A stretch of DNA of 64,000 nt from Paracoccus sp. SCSIO 75233. Lineage in GTDB: Bacteria > Pseudomonadota > Alphaproteobacteria > Rhodobacterales > Rhodobacteraceae. The DNA is taken from positions 62,001-126,000 of the forward strand of contig NZ_CP115758.1 of assembly GCF_027912675.1 (NCBI RefSeq), read 5' to 3'. Position numbers and translations under genes: made by a program. The notes below the pieces were generated by a model. The model was not told the DNA's origin and made no database searches. It saw only the letters and a program-made list of their open reading frames with translations. Positions 41,064-49,939 of the stretch are shown here, in pieces (position 1 is the first letter of the stretch; each line of letters starts with the position of its first letter).

Positions 41064-42455
41064 ATGCAATTTGGAATGCGCTTCAGGCGGCAGGATGCCG
41101 CCGACAAGGTAAATGATCGCTTCTGGCACACGATCGAGGGCACACCGCTCGACGAGGTGCGCCGTATTCAGGAAGAGCGGCTGCGCGATCAGATGGCGTA
41201 TCTCAAGGCGAACTCGACCTTCTATCAGGAAAAGTTCGCCGAGGCCGGTGTGGACTTCGACGATATCCGCACCATCGCAGACCTGCAAAAACTGCCCTAT
41301 ACCTACAAGACCGAGATCCGCGAAAGCCTCGCTGCCGAGCCGCCCTTTGGCAAGCACCGTGCCGCGCCCATGTCGGACATCATCCAGATGCAGGCCTCGT
41401 CGGGCACGACCGGCAGCCCCTCATATGTGGCCCTGACAGAATCCGACGCCGAGATGTGGCACGAGATGACAGCGCGCTGCTTCTTTGCCAATGGCGTGCG
41501 CCCCGGCGATATGGTGTTGCACGCGTTTTCGCTGGCCAAGGGCTTTGTCGGCGGCATCCCCGTGATGCAGGGGTTGCAGTACATGGGCGCAATCGACGTG
41601 CCTGTGGGGGCGGATGGCGGTGCCGAACGGCTGCTGCGTGCCTGCGCGGATACGCGCCCGCGCTGCATCGTTGGTGCTCCGAATTTCGTTCTGCACCTGG
41701 CCGAAAAAGCGCCCGAAGTGCTGGGCTGCAAGGCTAGTGAGTTGGGCGTGGAACAGGTCATCGTCGGTGGCGAACCCGGCGGCGGCATCCCTGCTATCCG
41801 CGCCAAGATCGAAGCGGCCTGGGGCGCGAAATGCTGTGAGATGCTGGGCGGAACCGATCTGGGCGTGACTTACTGGGCCGAGTGCGACGAACAGTCGGGA
41901 ATGCATATGGTCAACATGGACTATATCATCACCGAATTGCTCGATCCCGATAGCGGCAGGATCATTCCCTGGGAAAAGGGCGCCGAGGGCGAGATGATCT
42001 ATACCGCGATCGGCCGCCAGGCGAGCCCGCTCGTGCGGTTCCGGTCAGGCGACTATATCGAGGTCATCGACACCGAATGCGCCTGCGGGCGCACCGGCCC
42101 CAAGATCCGCTGCACCGGTCGCACCGACGACATGCTGATCGTGCGCGGGGCCAATGTATTCCCGTCCGCCATCAACAGCGTAATCACCGAGATGGTGCCA
42201 GACACCAATGGCGTCATGCGGATCGTCGCTGATTTCGAGGGCCACACCACGCAGGGCGCGCTGACGGTGATTGTCGAACGCGGCCCCGGTCGTGATCCGG
42301 CCGATGACGCCGCCCTCAAGAAGAAGATCGAGCAACGCCTGCGCGACGCGCTTGTCTTCAAGGCCGACGTTCACCTGGTGGCGGCTGACACTTTCGAAAA
42401 ACCCGGCGCCGCCAAGGTCGCCTTTGTTCTCAGGGAATATCCGAACCTGCCATGA
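41064..42455 (+). CDS. Phenylacetate-CoA ligase-like AMP-forming ligase (PaaK family)
   Basis: This 463-residue ligase of the PaaK type has an N-terminal RRIQEERLRDQMAYLKANST region, the P-loop-like ASSGTTGSPSYVALT (about residues 106-120), GGTDLGVTYWAEC, FRSGDYIEV, the Cys-rich CACGRTGPKIRCTGR and DDMLIVRGANVFPSAI. PaaK-family ligases activate aryl-acetic, benzoic and related acids. I chose ATG 41064 because GGAG lies 6 nt before it; ATG 41052 is also in frame. Its stop overlaps the carboxyltransferase start. Position next to a carboxylase suggests activation of an exogenous acid or of a free acid released mid-pathway. Confidence 0.87.
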   Translation: MQFGMRFRRQDAADKVNDRFWHTIEGTPLDEVRRIQEERLRDQMAYLKANSTFYQEKFAEAGVDFDDIRTIADLQKLPYTYKTEIRESLAAEPPFGKHRAAPMSDIIQMQASSGTTGSPSYVALTESDAEMWHEMTARCFFANGVRPGDMVLHAFSLAKGFVGGIPVMQGLQYMGAIDVPVGADGGAERLLRACADTRPRCIVGAPNFVLHLAEKAPEVLGCKASELGVEQVIVGGEPGGGIPAIRAKIEAAWGAKCCEMLGGTDLGVTYWAECDEQSGMHMVNMDYIITELLDPDSGRIIPWEKGAEGEMIYTAIGRQASPLVRFRSGDYIEVIDTECACGRTGPKIRCTGRTDDMLIVRGANVFPSAINSVITEMVPDTNGVMRIVADFEGHTTQGALTVIVERGPGRDPADDAALKKKIEQRLRDALVFKADVHLVAADTFEKPGAAKVAFVLREYPNLP

Positions 42456-44059
42456 CCAAAATGAAATCCCTGCTTGATACCGGGTCCGACGACTTTCGGG
42501 CAAATGACGCACACTACCGTGAAAAACTCTCCGATCTGCACGCGCTGCGGCTGCTGCAACGTGTCGGCGGCCCCAAAAAGGCGCGCGACCGGCATGTGGA
42601 GAAGGGCAAGATCCTGCCGCGGGAACGGATTGAACGCCTGATCGACCCGGGCACACCATTTCTGGAACTCGGAGAACTTGCCGGGTTGAACAAATACAAT
42701 GGCGTGCCGCCGGGCGCGGGCATCATCACCGGGATCGGTGTGATCGAGGGCCGTCAATGCATGATCATCGCCAATGATGCCACGGTAAAGGGCGGCACCT
42801 ATTTCGGCATGACATCGCGCAAACATGTGCGGGCGCAGAAGATCGCATGGAAGAACCGTCTGCCCGTTATCACCCTCGTGGACTCCGGCGGCGCCTTCCT
42901 GCCGGATCAGGAAAACATCTTTCCCGACGAAGGCCAGTTCGGGTCCATCTTTCACCAACAGGTTGGCATGTCCGGCGATGGTGTGCCGCAAATCGCCGTG
43001 GTCATGGGGCCCTGCACTGCGGGTGGTGCCTATATCCCCGCGCTCTGTGACGAAGTGGTGATCGTGCGCGGTCAGGGCTTTATGTATCTGGGCGGACCGG
43101 AATTGACCTTTGCCGCAACCGGCGAAAAGGTCGAAGCCGAAGAACTGGGTGGCGGCAAGATGCATTCGTCCGTCTCCGGCGTGACCGACCATTTGGCTGA
43201 AGATGACGCCCATGCTCTGGCCATCACGCGCGAAATTGTCAGCCATCTTGGCGAAAAACCCCAACCCCGCAAGACGCCCGAAGCGCCCCGTGCGCCCGCC
43301 TACCCGGTCGAAGAGATTTATGGACTCATCAGCCGCGACCCCAAGGTACCGACCGACAACCGCGAAATCGTGGCTCGGTTGGTCGATGAGAGCGATTTTC
43401 ACGAATTCAAACCGCTTTATGGCGACACGATCATGACCGGCTGGGGTCGCATCCACGGCCACGAGGTCGGTATTCTCGCCAATACAGGTGTGCTTTTCGT
43501 CGAAGCCGCGCTGAAGGCCACGCATTTCATCAATCTCTGCGTGCAGCGTGATATTCCGCTGCTGTTCCTGGCCGATGTGAACGGCTTCATGGTCGGGCGC
43601 GAGGTCGAGCAGATGGGCATCGCAAAAGCCGGTGCGAAGATGATCACGGCCATGTCTTCGGCCCGGGTGCCGAAATTCACAATCATCACCGGTGGCTCTT
43701 ACGGGGCCGGATACCTGGCGATGCTGGGCCGCCCGTTCCAGCCGGACGCAATGTTCGCCTGGCCGACGGGACGGTCGGCGATCATGGGGCCGGAACAGGC
43801 CGCCAGCGTGCTAGCTCAGGTCCGCGCGCAGATCAACGAACGCGAAGGCAGAAACTGGACCGCCGAGGAGGAGGAGGCCTTCAAGGCACCGATCCGCGAG
43901 GAATACGAAGATTTTCAGGGAGCCTATAATTTTGCTTCCAACCTTTGGATCGACAGCGTGATCGAGCCCTGTGAGACCCGTGACGTCATGGCGCTGATGC
44001 TAGATGTGACATCGCGCAGACCCAAGGTCGAGACCAACTTCGGCGTGTTCAGGATGTGA
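42452..44059 (+). CDS. Acyl-CoA carboxylase, carboxyltransferase subunit (module C)
   Basis: This 535-residue carboxyltransferase has PPGAGIITGIGVIEG, VKGGTYFGMTSRKHVRAQ, GPCTAGGAYIPALCDE, GILANTGVLFVEAALKATHF, ADVNGFMVGREVEQMGIAK and GGSYGAGYLAMLGR. It is clearly paralogous to the subunits in modules A and B but diverges at the substrate-lining segments: VEAAL replaces DSSLK/SASSLK, and GYLAM replaces GNYGM. The start overlaps the ligase stop (ATGA). It forms an alpha-beta carboxylase with the following gene product. Confidence 0.91.
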   Translation: MTKMKSLLDTGSDDFRANDAHYREKLSDLHALRLLQRVGGPKKARDRHVEKGKILPRERIERLIDPGTPFLELGELAGLNKYNGVPPGAGIITGIGVIEGRQCMIIANDATVKGGTYFGMTSRKHVRAQKIAWKNRLPVITLVDSGGAFLPDQENIFPDEGQFGSIFHQQVGMSGDGVPQIAVVMGPCTAGGAYIPALCDEVVIVRGQGFMYLGGPELTFAATGEKVEAEELGGGKMHSSVSGVTDHLAEDDAHALAITREIVSHLGEKPQPRKTPEAPRAPAYPVEEIYGLISRDPKVPTDNREIVARLVDESDFHEFKPLYGDTIMTGWGRIHGHEVGILANTGVLFVEAALKATHFINLCVQRDIPLLFLADVNGFMVGREVEQMGIAKAGAKMITAMSSARVPKFTIITGGSYGAGYLAMLGRPFQPDAMFAWPTGRSAIMGPEQAASVLAQVRAQINEREGRNWTAEEEEAFKAPIREEYEDFQGAYNFASNLWIDSVIEPCETRDVMALMLDVTSRRPKVETNFGVFRM

Positions 44060-44069
44060 GGAGCGAACC

Positions 44070-46076
44070 GTGAAAATCAAAACGCTTCTGATCGCCAACC
44101 GCGGCGAAATTGCCTGCCGGATCGCGCGCACTGCGCGGGCCAGCGGTATCACACCTGTCGGCATACATTCGCAGGCCGACGCCAATGCCCTGCATGTCCG
44201 CGAGATCGGCAAATCTGTCTGTATCGGCGGCGGACCGGCCTCCGAAAGTTACCTGAAGATCGACGCGGTGATTGCCGCCGCGCAATCGGTGGGCGCGGAT
44301 GCGATCCATCCCGGTTACGGCTTTCTGGCCGAAAACCCCGATTTTGCCCGCGCGGTCGAAGCCGCCGGCATGATATTCATGGGGCCGACGCCGGAAACGC
44401 TGGAACGTTTCGGCGACAAGGCCAGCGCCAAAGAGGCCGCCGTGGCGGCCAGCGTCCCGGTGATTTCGGGCGCCGAAGGTGCGCGGTCCGATCCCGAGCA
44501 GATTGCCGAGGAGGTGCGCCAAATGGGCCTGCCGGTGCTGCTCAAGGCTGTCGGCGGCGGTGGTGGGCGAGGGCAACGGCTCGTCACCGACGAAACCACG
44601 CTGGTCGAGGACATCGAAGGCGCGCTGCGCGAAGCAAAATCCACCTTCGGTTCCGAAGGGCTGCTGTTGGAGCGTTTCCTGCCCGAGGCGCGCCATGTCG
44701 AAGTGCAGATCGCAGGTGACGGCAAGGGCCATGTGGTGCACCTGTTCGAACGCGATTGCACGCTTCAGCGCCGTCACCAGAAGGTCATCGAGGAAGCCCC
44801 GGCCTGGGGATTGCCGCGCACGCTTCTGGACGACATCGCGCGCGACGCGGTGCGCCTCGGTGAAACGCTGGACTATCGCGGGCTGGGCACGGTCGAATTT
44901 CTGGTCGCGGGGGACGAATATTTCTTTCTTGAGGTGAACCCGCGCATTCAGGTGGAACATCCCGTCACCGAAGCGATCACCGGGCTGGACCTTGTCGCGC
45001 TTCACCTGCGCATTGCCGAAGGCGCGGGCCTCGGGCTGGTGCAGGAGGATCTGGCGATCAACGGCCATGCGGTCGAGGCACGGCTATACGCCGAAGATCC
45101 GGCGATGCAATTCGCCCCGTCGACGGGTACGCTCACCACGCTCAGCCTGCCATCGGGCCTGCGTATCGACAGCGGCGTCGAGGAAGGCGATGCCGTCACG
45201 CCCTACTACGACCCGATGATCGCCAAGCTGATCGTGCACGCGCCCGACCGGGAAACCGCATTGGCACGTCTGGCCACGGCGCTTGATCATGTCGCGGTCG
45301 AAGGTGTCGAAACCAATCGCGCCTTTTTGACGGCGCTGGCGCGAAACCATGAATTCGAACGGATGCAGGTGCATACCCGCTGGATCGACGGCAGGCTGGA
45401 TGAGCTGACACAGGCACCCGGCCTGACCCGCCCCGATCTGTGGAAAGCAACCGCTGCCATTCTCTTCGTGACCCAGTCGCGCAGCGACACAAACGCCAAT
45501 CCCTGGACCAACCGTGATGCCTTTACCGGCTGGCGGCTTGGACTGGGCGGCGATGCGATGGAAGCGGGGCAGCGCGTGACGCTTACCGATTCTGACGAGG
45601 TATCCGAGGAATTGCGCGTCAGTCCTGTCAAACCGGGTGCCAGATACACCGTCTATTCGGAAAACGGCGAGGCGCTGACACTGTCGGCACGCGAAATCAC
45701 GCCGGGCCGTTGGCGCCTGAACGAGGGCGACACTGTCCACCTGATCGAGGCACGTCTGCATGCCGGCGTGATCGAACTGGGCACGCCCGAAGGCCGCCTG
45801 GTTTTCCGCCCCGCCGCGCCCCTTGCCTTTGCCGGCGGCGATGCCGCGGCGGATCGCGCCGTGACCTCTCCGCTGACCGGCATGATTGTCGAAATCAAGG
45901 TCTCCGATGGTCAGAGCGTGGCCGAAGGCGACGTGGTTGCGGTCATGGAATCCATGAAACTCGAAATCTCGATCCGGGCGGCCGCGGCCGGGATCGCCAG
46001 CCACATATCCGTCTCGAATGGAGACATGGTCGACCGGGGCCAGGTCATCGCCGAGATTCTGCCATCCGAGGAGTGA
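44070..46076 (+). CDS. Acyl-CoA carboxylase, biotin carboxylase/BCCP subunit (module C)
   Basis: This 668-residue alpha subunit has LLIANRGEIACRIARTA, HPGYGFLAENPDF, the ATP-grasp loop VGGGGGRGQRLV (about residue 165), EVNPRIQVEHPVTE and a C-terminal biotinyl domain with VMESMKLEISI, the modified lysine being near 630. It starts at GTG 44070, preceded by GAGGAG. Compared with the module A and B subunits it has Gln instead of Met in the glycine loop and EVNPRI instead of EMNTRL, so it is the most divergent of the three. It is followed 4 bp later by the HMG-CoA-lyase-like gene. Confidence 0.92.
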   Translation: MKIKTLLIANRGEIACRIARTARASGITPVGIHSQADANALHVREIGKSVCIGGGPASESYLKIDAVIAAAQSVGADAIHPGYGFLAENPDFARAVEAAGMIFMGPTPETLERFGDKASAKEAAVAASVPVISGAEGARSDPEQIAEEVRQMGLPVLLKAVGGGGGRGQRLVTDETTLVEDIEGALREAKSTFGSEGLLLERFLPEARHVEVQIAGDGKGHVVHLFERDCTLQRRHQKVIEEAPAWGLPRTLLDDIARDAVRLGETLDYRGLGTVEFLVAGDEYFFLEVNPRIQVEHPVTEAITGLDLVALHLRIAEGAGLGLVQEDLAINGHAVEARLYAEDPAMQFAPSTGTLTTLSLPSGLRIDSGVEEGDAVTPYYDPMIAKLIVHAPDRETALARLATALDHVAVEGVETNRAFLTALARNHEFERMQVHTRWIDGRLDELTQAPGLTRPDLWKATAAILFVTQSRSDTNANPWTNRDAFTGWRLGLGGDAMEAGQRVTLTDSDEVSEELRVSPVKPGARYTVYSENGEALTLSAREITPGRWRLNEGDTVHLIEARLHAGVIELGTPEGRLVFRPAAPLAFAGGDAAADRAVTSPLTGMIVEIKVSDGQSVAEGDVVAVMESMKLEISIRAAAAGIASHISVSNGDMVDRGQVIAEILPSEE

Positions 46077-46080
46077 TGAA

Positions 46081-47040
46081 ATGAGCGACTTTCCCAAATT
46101 CGTAGAATTTCGTGAAGAAGGCCCGCGTGAGGGTTTTCAGATCGAAAAGAAGATTTACCCGATCGAAGAGCGGATCGAACTGATCGACATGCTCAGCGAA
46201 ACCGGCTTGAAACGCATTCAGGTCGGCAGCTTTGTCAGCCCGAAATACGTTCCTCAGATGGCGGACACCGGCGAGTTGTTCCAGCGTATCAAGCGCAAAC
46301 CGGGCGTGAACTACACATCGCTGTGGCTGAACGACAAAGGGTTTCGCAAGGCCCTGACCGCGCATGAGGTCGATATCGACCCGCGTCTGCTGTTCTATCC
46401 TTCCGAAGCATTCGCCCAATCGAACAACAATTGTTCCTCGGCCGAGATGCGGGAAAAACAACGTGACTGGGTCCGTCTTTACAAGGAAGAGGGATATACC
46501 GTCGACGCGGCCTATGTGATGACCGCTTTCGGCTGCAACCTCGAGGGCCCCATCCCCCAAGAACGCATCTTGGACGATTTCCGCTTTATCCTTCAGCTAT
46601 GCGAAGAAGAGAACATCCCCGTGCCGATCCTCGTGGTCGCCGACACCATGGGTTGGGGAAACCCCGAGGCGGTCAAACGGATGATCGGCGCCCTGCGCGA
46701 ATTGGCGCCCGAGGCGCGCATCGGTATGCACATCCATGACACACGTGGGCTGGGGATCGCCAACGTTTATGCGGCCCTGTCGATGGGCGTGGACATGTTC
46801 GAAAGCTCCGTCGCCGGTCTTGGCGGCTGTCCTTTCGCGGGCCACGGCCACGCGCGCGCCGCAGGAAATGTCTGCACCGAGGATGCAGTGTTCCTGTGTC
46901 ACGAGCTCGGCATCGAAACCGGCATTGATCTGGACAAGCTGATCGCAGCGGCGGTCAAAGCAGAAGAGATCATCGGTGTGCCGCTCATGGGCCGGGTCAT
47001 GCACACCGGCGGGTTGGACAAATACCGCAAGTCACGCTGA
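46081..47040 (+). CDS. HMG-CoA lyase-like enzyme (DRE-TIM metallolyase family)
   Basis: This 319-residue TIM-barrel protein has GMHIHDTRGLGIAN (metal-binding HxHD) and GLGGCPFAGHGHARAAGN with the catalytic cysteine of HMG-CoA lyase. Two differences from the lyase consensus are visible. The N-terminal GPRDGLQNE motif reads GPREGFQIEK, so the metal-binding Asp is Glu, and the cysteine loop carries about four extra residues (GHGHAR). It would cleave a 3-hydroxy-3-alkylglutaryl-CoA to acetoacetate or a ketoacid/acetyl-CoA pair. Placement directly after a carboxylase supports this, and the changes suggest a non-HMG substrate. Confidence 0.85.
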   Translation: MSDFPKFVEFREEGPREGFQIEKKIYPIEERIELIDMLSETGLKRIQVGSFVSPKYVPQMADTGELFQRIKRKPGVNYTSLWLNDKGFRKALTAHEVDIDPRLLFYPSEAFAQSNNNCSSAEMREKQRDWVRLYKEEGYTVDAAYVMTAFGCNLEGPIPQERILDDFRFILQLCEEENIPVPILVVADTMGWGNPEAVKRMIGALRELAPEARIGMHIHDTRGLGIANVYAALSMGVDMFESSVAGLGGCPFAGHGHARAAGNVCTEDAVFLCHELGIETGIDLDKLIAAAVKAEEIIGVPLMGRVMHTGGLDKYRKSR

Positions 47041-47052
47041 GGGAGCAAGAAG

Positions 47053-47967
47053 ATGACAAAAGCACTTGACGGAAAGGTCGTTCTGGTCACCGGGGCCGGC
47101 GGTGGGATCGGGCGTGATATCGCCTTGATGGCAGCTACCGAAGGCGCCGCCGTGGTGGTCAATGATCTGGGCGCATCCCTGAAAGGCACCGGTCAGACAG
47201 AAACTGCGGCGCAGAAAGTCGTCGAAGAGATCAGGGCCGCTGGGGGCGATGCCATTGCCGATGGCGGCTCTGTCACCGATCCCGATGCCGCGCGCGCGAT
47301 GATCGAAGCCGGGGTCAAGGAATTCGGTCGCATCGACGCGGTGGTAAACAACGCCGGCATTCTGCGCGACGGTTACTTCCACAAGATGACCTATGAGGAT
47401 TTCGACGCGGTGGTGAAGGTCCATCTTTATGGTGCCTTCAATACCAGCCGCGCGGCCGCCGACTATTTCCGCGAACAGGAAAGCGGCGCGCTCGTGCACA
47501 TGACCTCGACCTCGGGGCTGATCGGCAATCTGGCGCAGGCGAATTATTCGGCGGCAAAGCTGGGCATCGCGGCCTTCTCGAAATCGGTAGCGCTCGACCT
47601 GAAACGCTGGAACGTGCGGTCAAACTGCATCGCGCCCTTCGCCTGGAGCCGGATGATATCGTCGATCAAGACCGACACGGAGGAACAGAAGGCGCGGGTC
47701 GAGAAGGTCAAGAAGATGACCCCCGCCAAGGTCGCGCCGATGGCCTGTTACCTGATGAGCGACCGCGCGGCGGATGTGTCGGGGCAAATCTTTGCAGTGC
47801 GGATGAACGAGATATTCCTGTTCAACCAGCCCCGCCCGCTCCGGTCCGTCCACTCCGGTGACGGCTGGACCGCCGATGAAATCGCCGAGCGCGCCATTCC
47901 CGCGCTCAAATCGCAATTCACACCGCTCGAAGTTTCGGCGGATGTCTTTTCGTGGGATCCGGTCTAA
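47053..47967 (+). CDS. SDR 3-hydroxyacyl-CoA dehydrogenase, MFE-2-like
   Basis: This 304-residue SDR resembles the dehydrogenase domain of peroxisomal multifunctional enzyme 2. It has VTGAGGGIGRDIAL, VVVNDLGASLKGTGQ (the extended loop typical of MFE-2), NNAGILRD, the catalytic YSAAK and a C-terminal LEVSADVFSWDPV. MFE-2 enzymes oxidise (3R)-hydroxyacyl-CoAs, including 2-methyl-branched and bile-acid-type substrates. The final TAA shares a base with the next gene's ATG (TAATG). Confidence 0.87.
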   Translation: MTKALDGKVVLVTGAGGGIGRDIALMAATEGAAVVVNDLGASLKGTGQTETAAQKVVEEIRAAGGDAIADGGSVTDPDAARAMIEAGVKEFGRIDAVVNNAGILRDGYFHKMTYEDFDAVVKVHLYGAFNTSRAAADYFREQESGALVHMTSTSGLIGNLAQANYSAAKLGIAAFSKSVALDLKRWNVRSNCIAPFAWSRMISSIKTDTEEQKARVEKVKKMTPAKVAPMACYLMSDRAADVSGQIFAVRMNEIFLFNQPRPLRSVHSGDGWTADEIAERAIPALKSQFTPLEVSADVFSWDPV

Positions 47968-48761
47968 TGGGAAAACGCAAAGAAAAAATCAGCTCCGACA
48001 TTGCCTGGAGCACCCCCGACAAGATCTGCGTGCGCGGGCTCGACTTGCCGAACGAAATCCTCGGCCACATGAACCTGGGCGATCTGGCCTTTCTGCAATT
48101 GACGGGCCGCAAGGCCACGCTCGAGGAAAGCCGCGTCTTCAACGCCATCATCATCACCCTTGTCGAACATGGCATCACGCCATCGGCCCTGGCGGCGCGG
48201 ATGACCTATATGGGGGCGCCGGAATCGCTTCAGGCGGCTGTGGCGGCTGGCTTGTGTGGGCTGGGCACCGTCTTTGTCGGTTCTATGGAAGGTGCCTCGA
48301 AAATGCTTTACGAGGCACTGCCACAGGACAAGTTGGGCACCGGTGTCGATCTGGATGCGCTGGCCGTCGAGACGGTGGAAAAATTCCGCGCCCGCAAGAT
48401 GATCGTGCCGGGGCTCGGACATCCGGTGCACAAGCCGGTCGATCCGCGCACACCTCGCCTGTTCCAGATCGCTGCCGAGAACGGCAAGTCCGGTGAATAC
48501 ATCGAGTTGATCCAGAAAATTCAGGCCGTTGCCGAAGAAAAATCGGGTAAGATGCTGCCGATTAACGCCACCGGGGCGATCGGAGCAATCTGCTGTGAAT
48601 TTGGCTTCCCCTGGAAGATCGTGCGGGGCTTTGGCGTCATGGCACGCGCCATCGGTCTGGTCGGTCATATCCTCGAAGAGAGCGAAAACCCGATTTCCTA
48701 TGAGCTTTGGCAGCGTGCCGAGCAGGAAATTCTTGAAACGTCGGGTTCAGGAGCGAAGTAA
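47967..48761 (+). CDS. Citryl-CoA lyase-like citrate synthase superfamily protein
   Basis: This 264-residue protein corresponds to the catalytic part of citrate synthase, much shorter than the roughly 430 residues of the synthase and close to the size of citryl-CoA lyase. GLGHPVHKPVDPRTPRL contains the catalytic His and DPR, and GFGVMARAIGLVGHILEE holds the conserved Arg/His helix. Citryl-CoA lyases split a 3-hydroxy-3-carboxyacyl-CoA into acetyl-CoA plus a 2-ketoacid. It is encoded between a branched-substrate SDR and an ACAD. I infer it performs or reverses a second C-C cleavage on a carboxylated intermediate. Start ATG 47967 overlaps the previous stop. Confidence 0.8.
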   Translation: MGKRKEKISSDIAWSTPDKICVRGLDLPNEILGHMNLGDLAFLQLTGRKATLEESRVFNAIIITLVEHGITPSALAARMTYMGAPESLQAAVAAGLCGLGTVFVGSMEGASKMLYEALPQDKLGTGVDLDALAVETVEKFRARKMIVPGLGHPVHKPVDPRTPRLFQIAAENGKSGEYIELIQKIQAVAEEKSGKMLPINATGAIGAICCEFGFPWKIVRGFGVMARAIGLVGHILEESENPISYELWQRAEQEILETSGSGAK

Positions 48762-48764
48762 CCG

Positions 48765-49928
48765 ATGCAGACGTCAGCCCCAGACACTCACACCGATCTG
48801 CGCGACGCCTTGCGCGCACTTTGCGCGCAGTTTCCGCCAGAATATCATCGCAAGTTCGGCGAGGATGAAACCTACCCCGAGGAATTCGTCGATGCGCTGA
48901 CCCGCGAGGGCTGGCTCGCCGCGATGATCCCAGAAGAATACGGCGGCTCGGGTCTGGGCCTGACGGAAGCCTCGATCATCATGGAGGAGGTGAACCGCTG
49001 CGGCGGCAACGCGGGCCATTGCCACGGGCAGATGTACAATATGGGCACGCTGCTGCGGCATGGTTCGGAGGAGCAGAAACAGAAATATCTGCCCGGCATC
49101 GCCAGCGGCGAATTGCGCCTGCAATCCATGGCCGTGACCGAACCGACCACCGGCACCGACACCACCAAACTGAAGACCACGGCGGTGAAAAAGGGCGACC
49201 GGTATGAGATCAATGGCCAGAAGGTCTGGATCAGCCGTATCCAGCATTCCGACCTGATGATCCTGCTGGCACGCACCACGCCGCTGGCCGAGGTCAAGAA
49301 GAAATCGCAGGGCCTGTCGATCTTCATGGTCGATCTGAAAGAGGCGATCGGCAACGGCATGGAGGTCCGCCCCATCGCCAATATGCCCGGCCACGAAACC
49401 AATGAAGTGTTTTTCGACAACCTGGAAATCCCCGCCGAGAACCTGATCGGGACCGAGGGGCGCGGATTTTACCATATTCTTGACGGGCTGAACGCCGAAC
49501 GTACCCTGATTGCGGCGGAATGTATCGGTGATGGATACTGGTTCGTCGACAAGGCCCGCACCTATGCCGGCGACCGCATGGTCTTTGACCGCCCCATCGG
49601 CCAGAACCAGGGCGTGCAATTCCCTATCGCCAGGTCCTATGTGAACATCGAGGCCGCCAATCTGATGCGCTTTGAAGCCTGCAGGCGGTTCGATGCTGGG
49701 CTGGATTGCGGAGCACAGGCGAATATGGCCAAGCTGCTGGCTTCGGAGGCCAGCTGGGAAGCGGCCAATGCCTGCATCCAGACCCATGGCGGCTTCGGTT
49801 TCGCACGGGAATACGATGTCGAGCGCAAGTTCCGCGAGGCGCGCCTCTATCAGGTCGCCCCGATCTCGACCAACCTGATCCTGTCATATGTCGGAGAACA
49901 TATCCTCGGCATGCCAAGATCGTTCTGA
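48765..49928 (+). CDS. Acyl-CoA dehydrogenase (module C, third)
   Basis: This 387-residue ACAD has VTEPTTGTDTTKLK in place of the usual TEPGAGSD loop, YEINGQKVWISR, and a catalytic Glu in DGLNAERTLIAAE. It ends LSYVGEHILGMPRSF like the ACADs at 39877 and 63214. The N-terminus is short. It starts 3 bp after the citryl-CoA-lyase-like stop. The modified flavin loop (PTTGTD) is distinctive and suggests a specialised short polar acyl-CoA, possibly a dicarboxylic one; that substrate is inference. Confidence 0.88.
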   Translation: MQTSAPDTHTDLRDALRALCAQFPPEYHRKFGEDETYPEEFVDALTREGWLAAMIPEEYGGSGLGLTEASIIMEEVNRCGGNAGHCHGQMYNMGTLLRHGSEEQKQKYLPGIASGELRLQSMAVTEPTTGTDTTKLKTTAVKKGDRYEINGQKVWISRIQHSDLMILLARTTPLAEVKKKSQGLSIFMVDLKEAIGNGMEVRPIANMPGHETNEVFFDNLEIPAENLIGTEGRGFYHILDGLNAERTLIAAECIGDGYWFVDKARTYAGDRMVFDRPIGQNQGVQFPIARSYVNIEAANLMRFEACRRFDAGLDCGAQANMAKLLASEASWEAANACIQTHGGFGFAREYDVERKFREARLYQVAPISTNLILSYVGEHILGMPRSF

Positions 49929-49939
49929 AGGCCAGGATT

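Noticed and set aside
42452..46076. Assignment of module C carboxylase as propionyl-CoA carboxylase
   Set aside because: No methylmalonyl-CoA epimerase or mutase genes are nearby, and the HMG-CoA-lyase-like neighbour fits a 3-methylcrotonyl/geranyl-type product better. Left unassigned.
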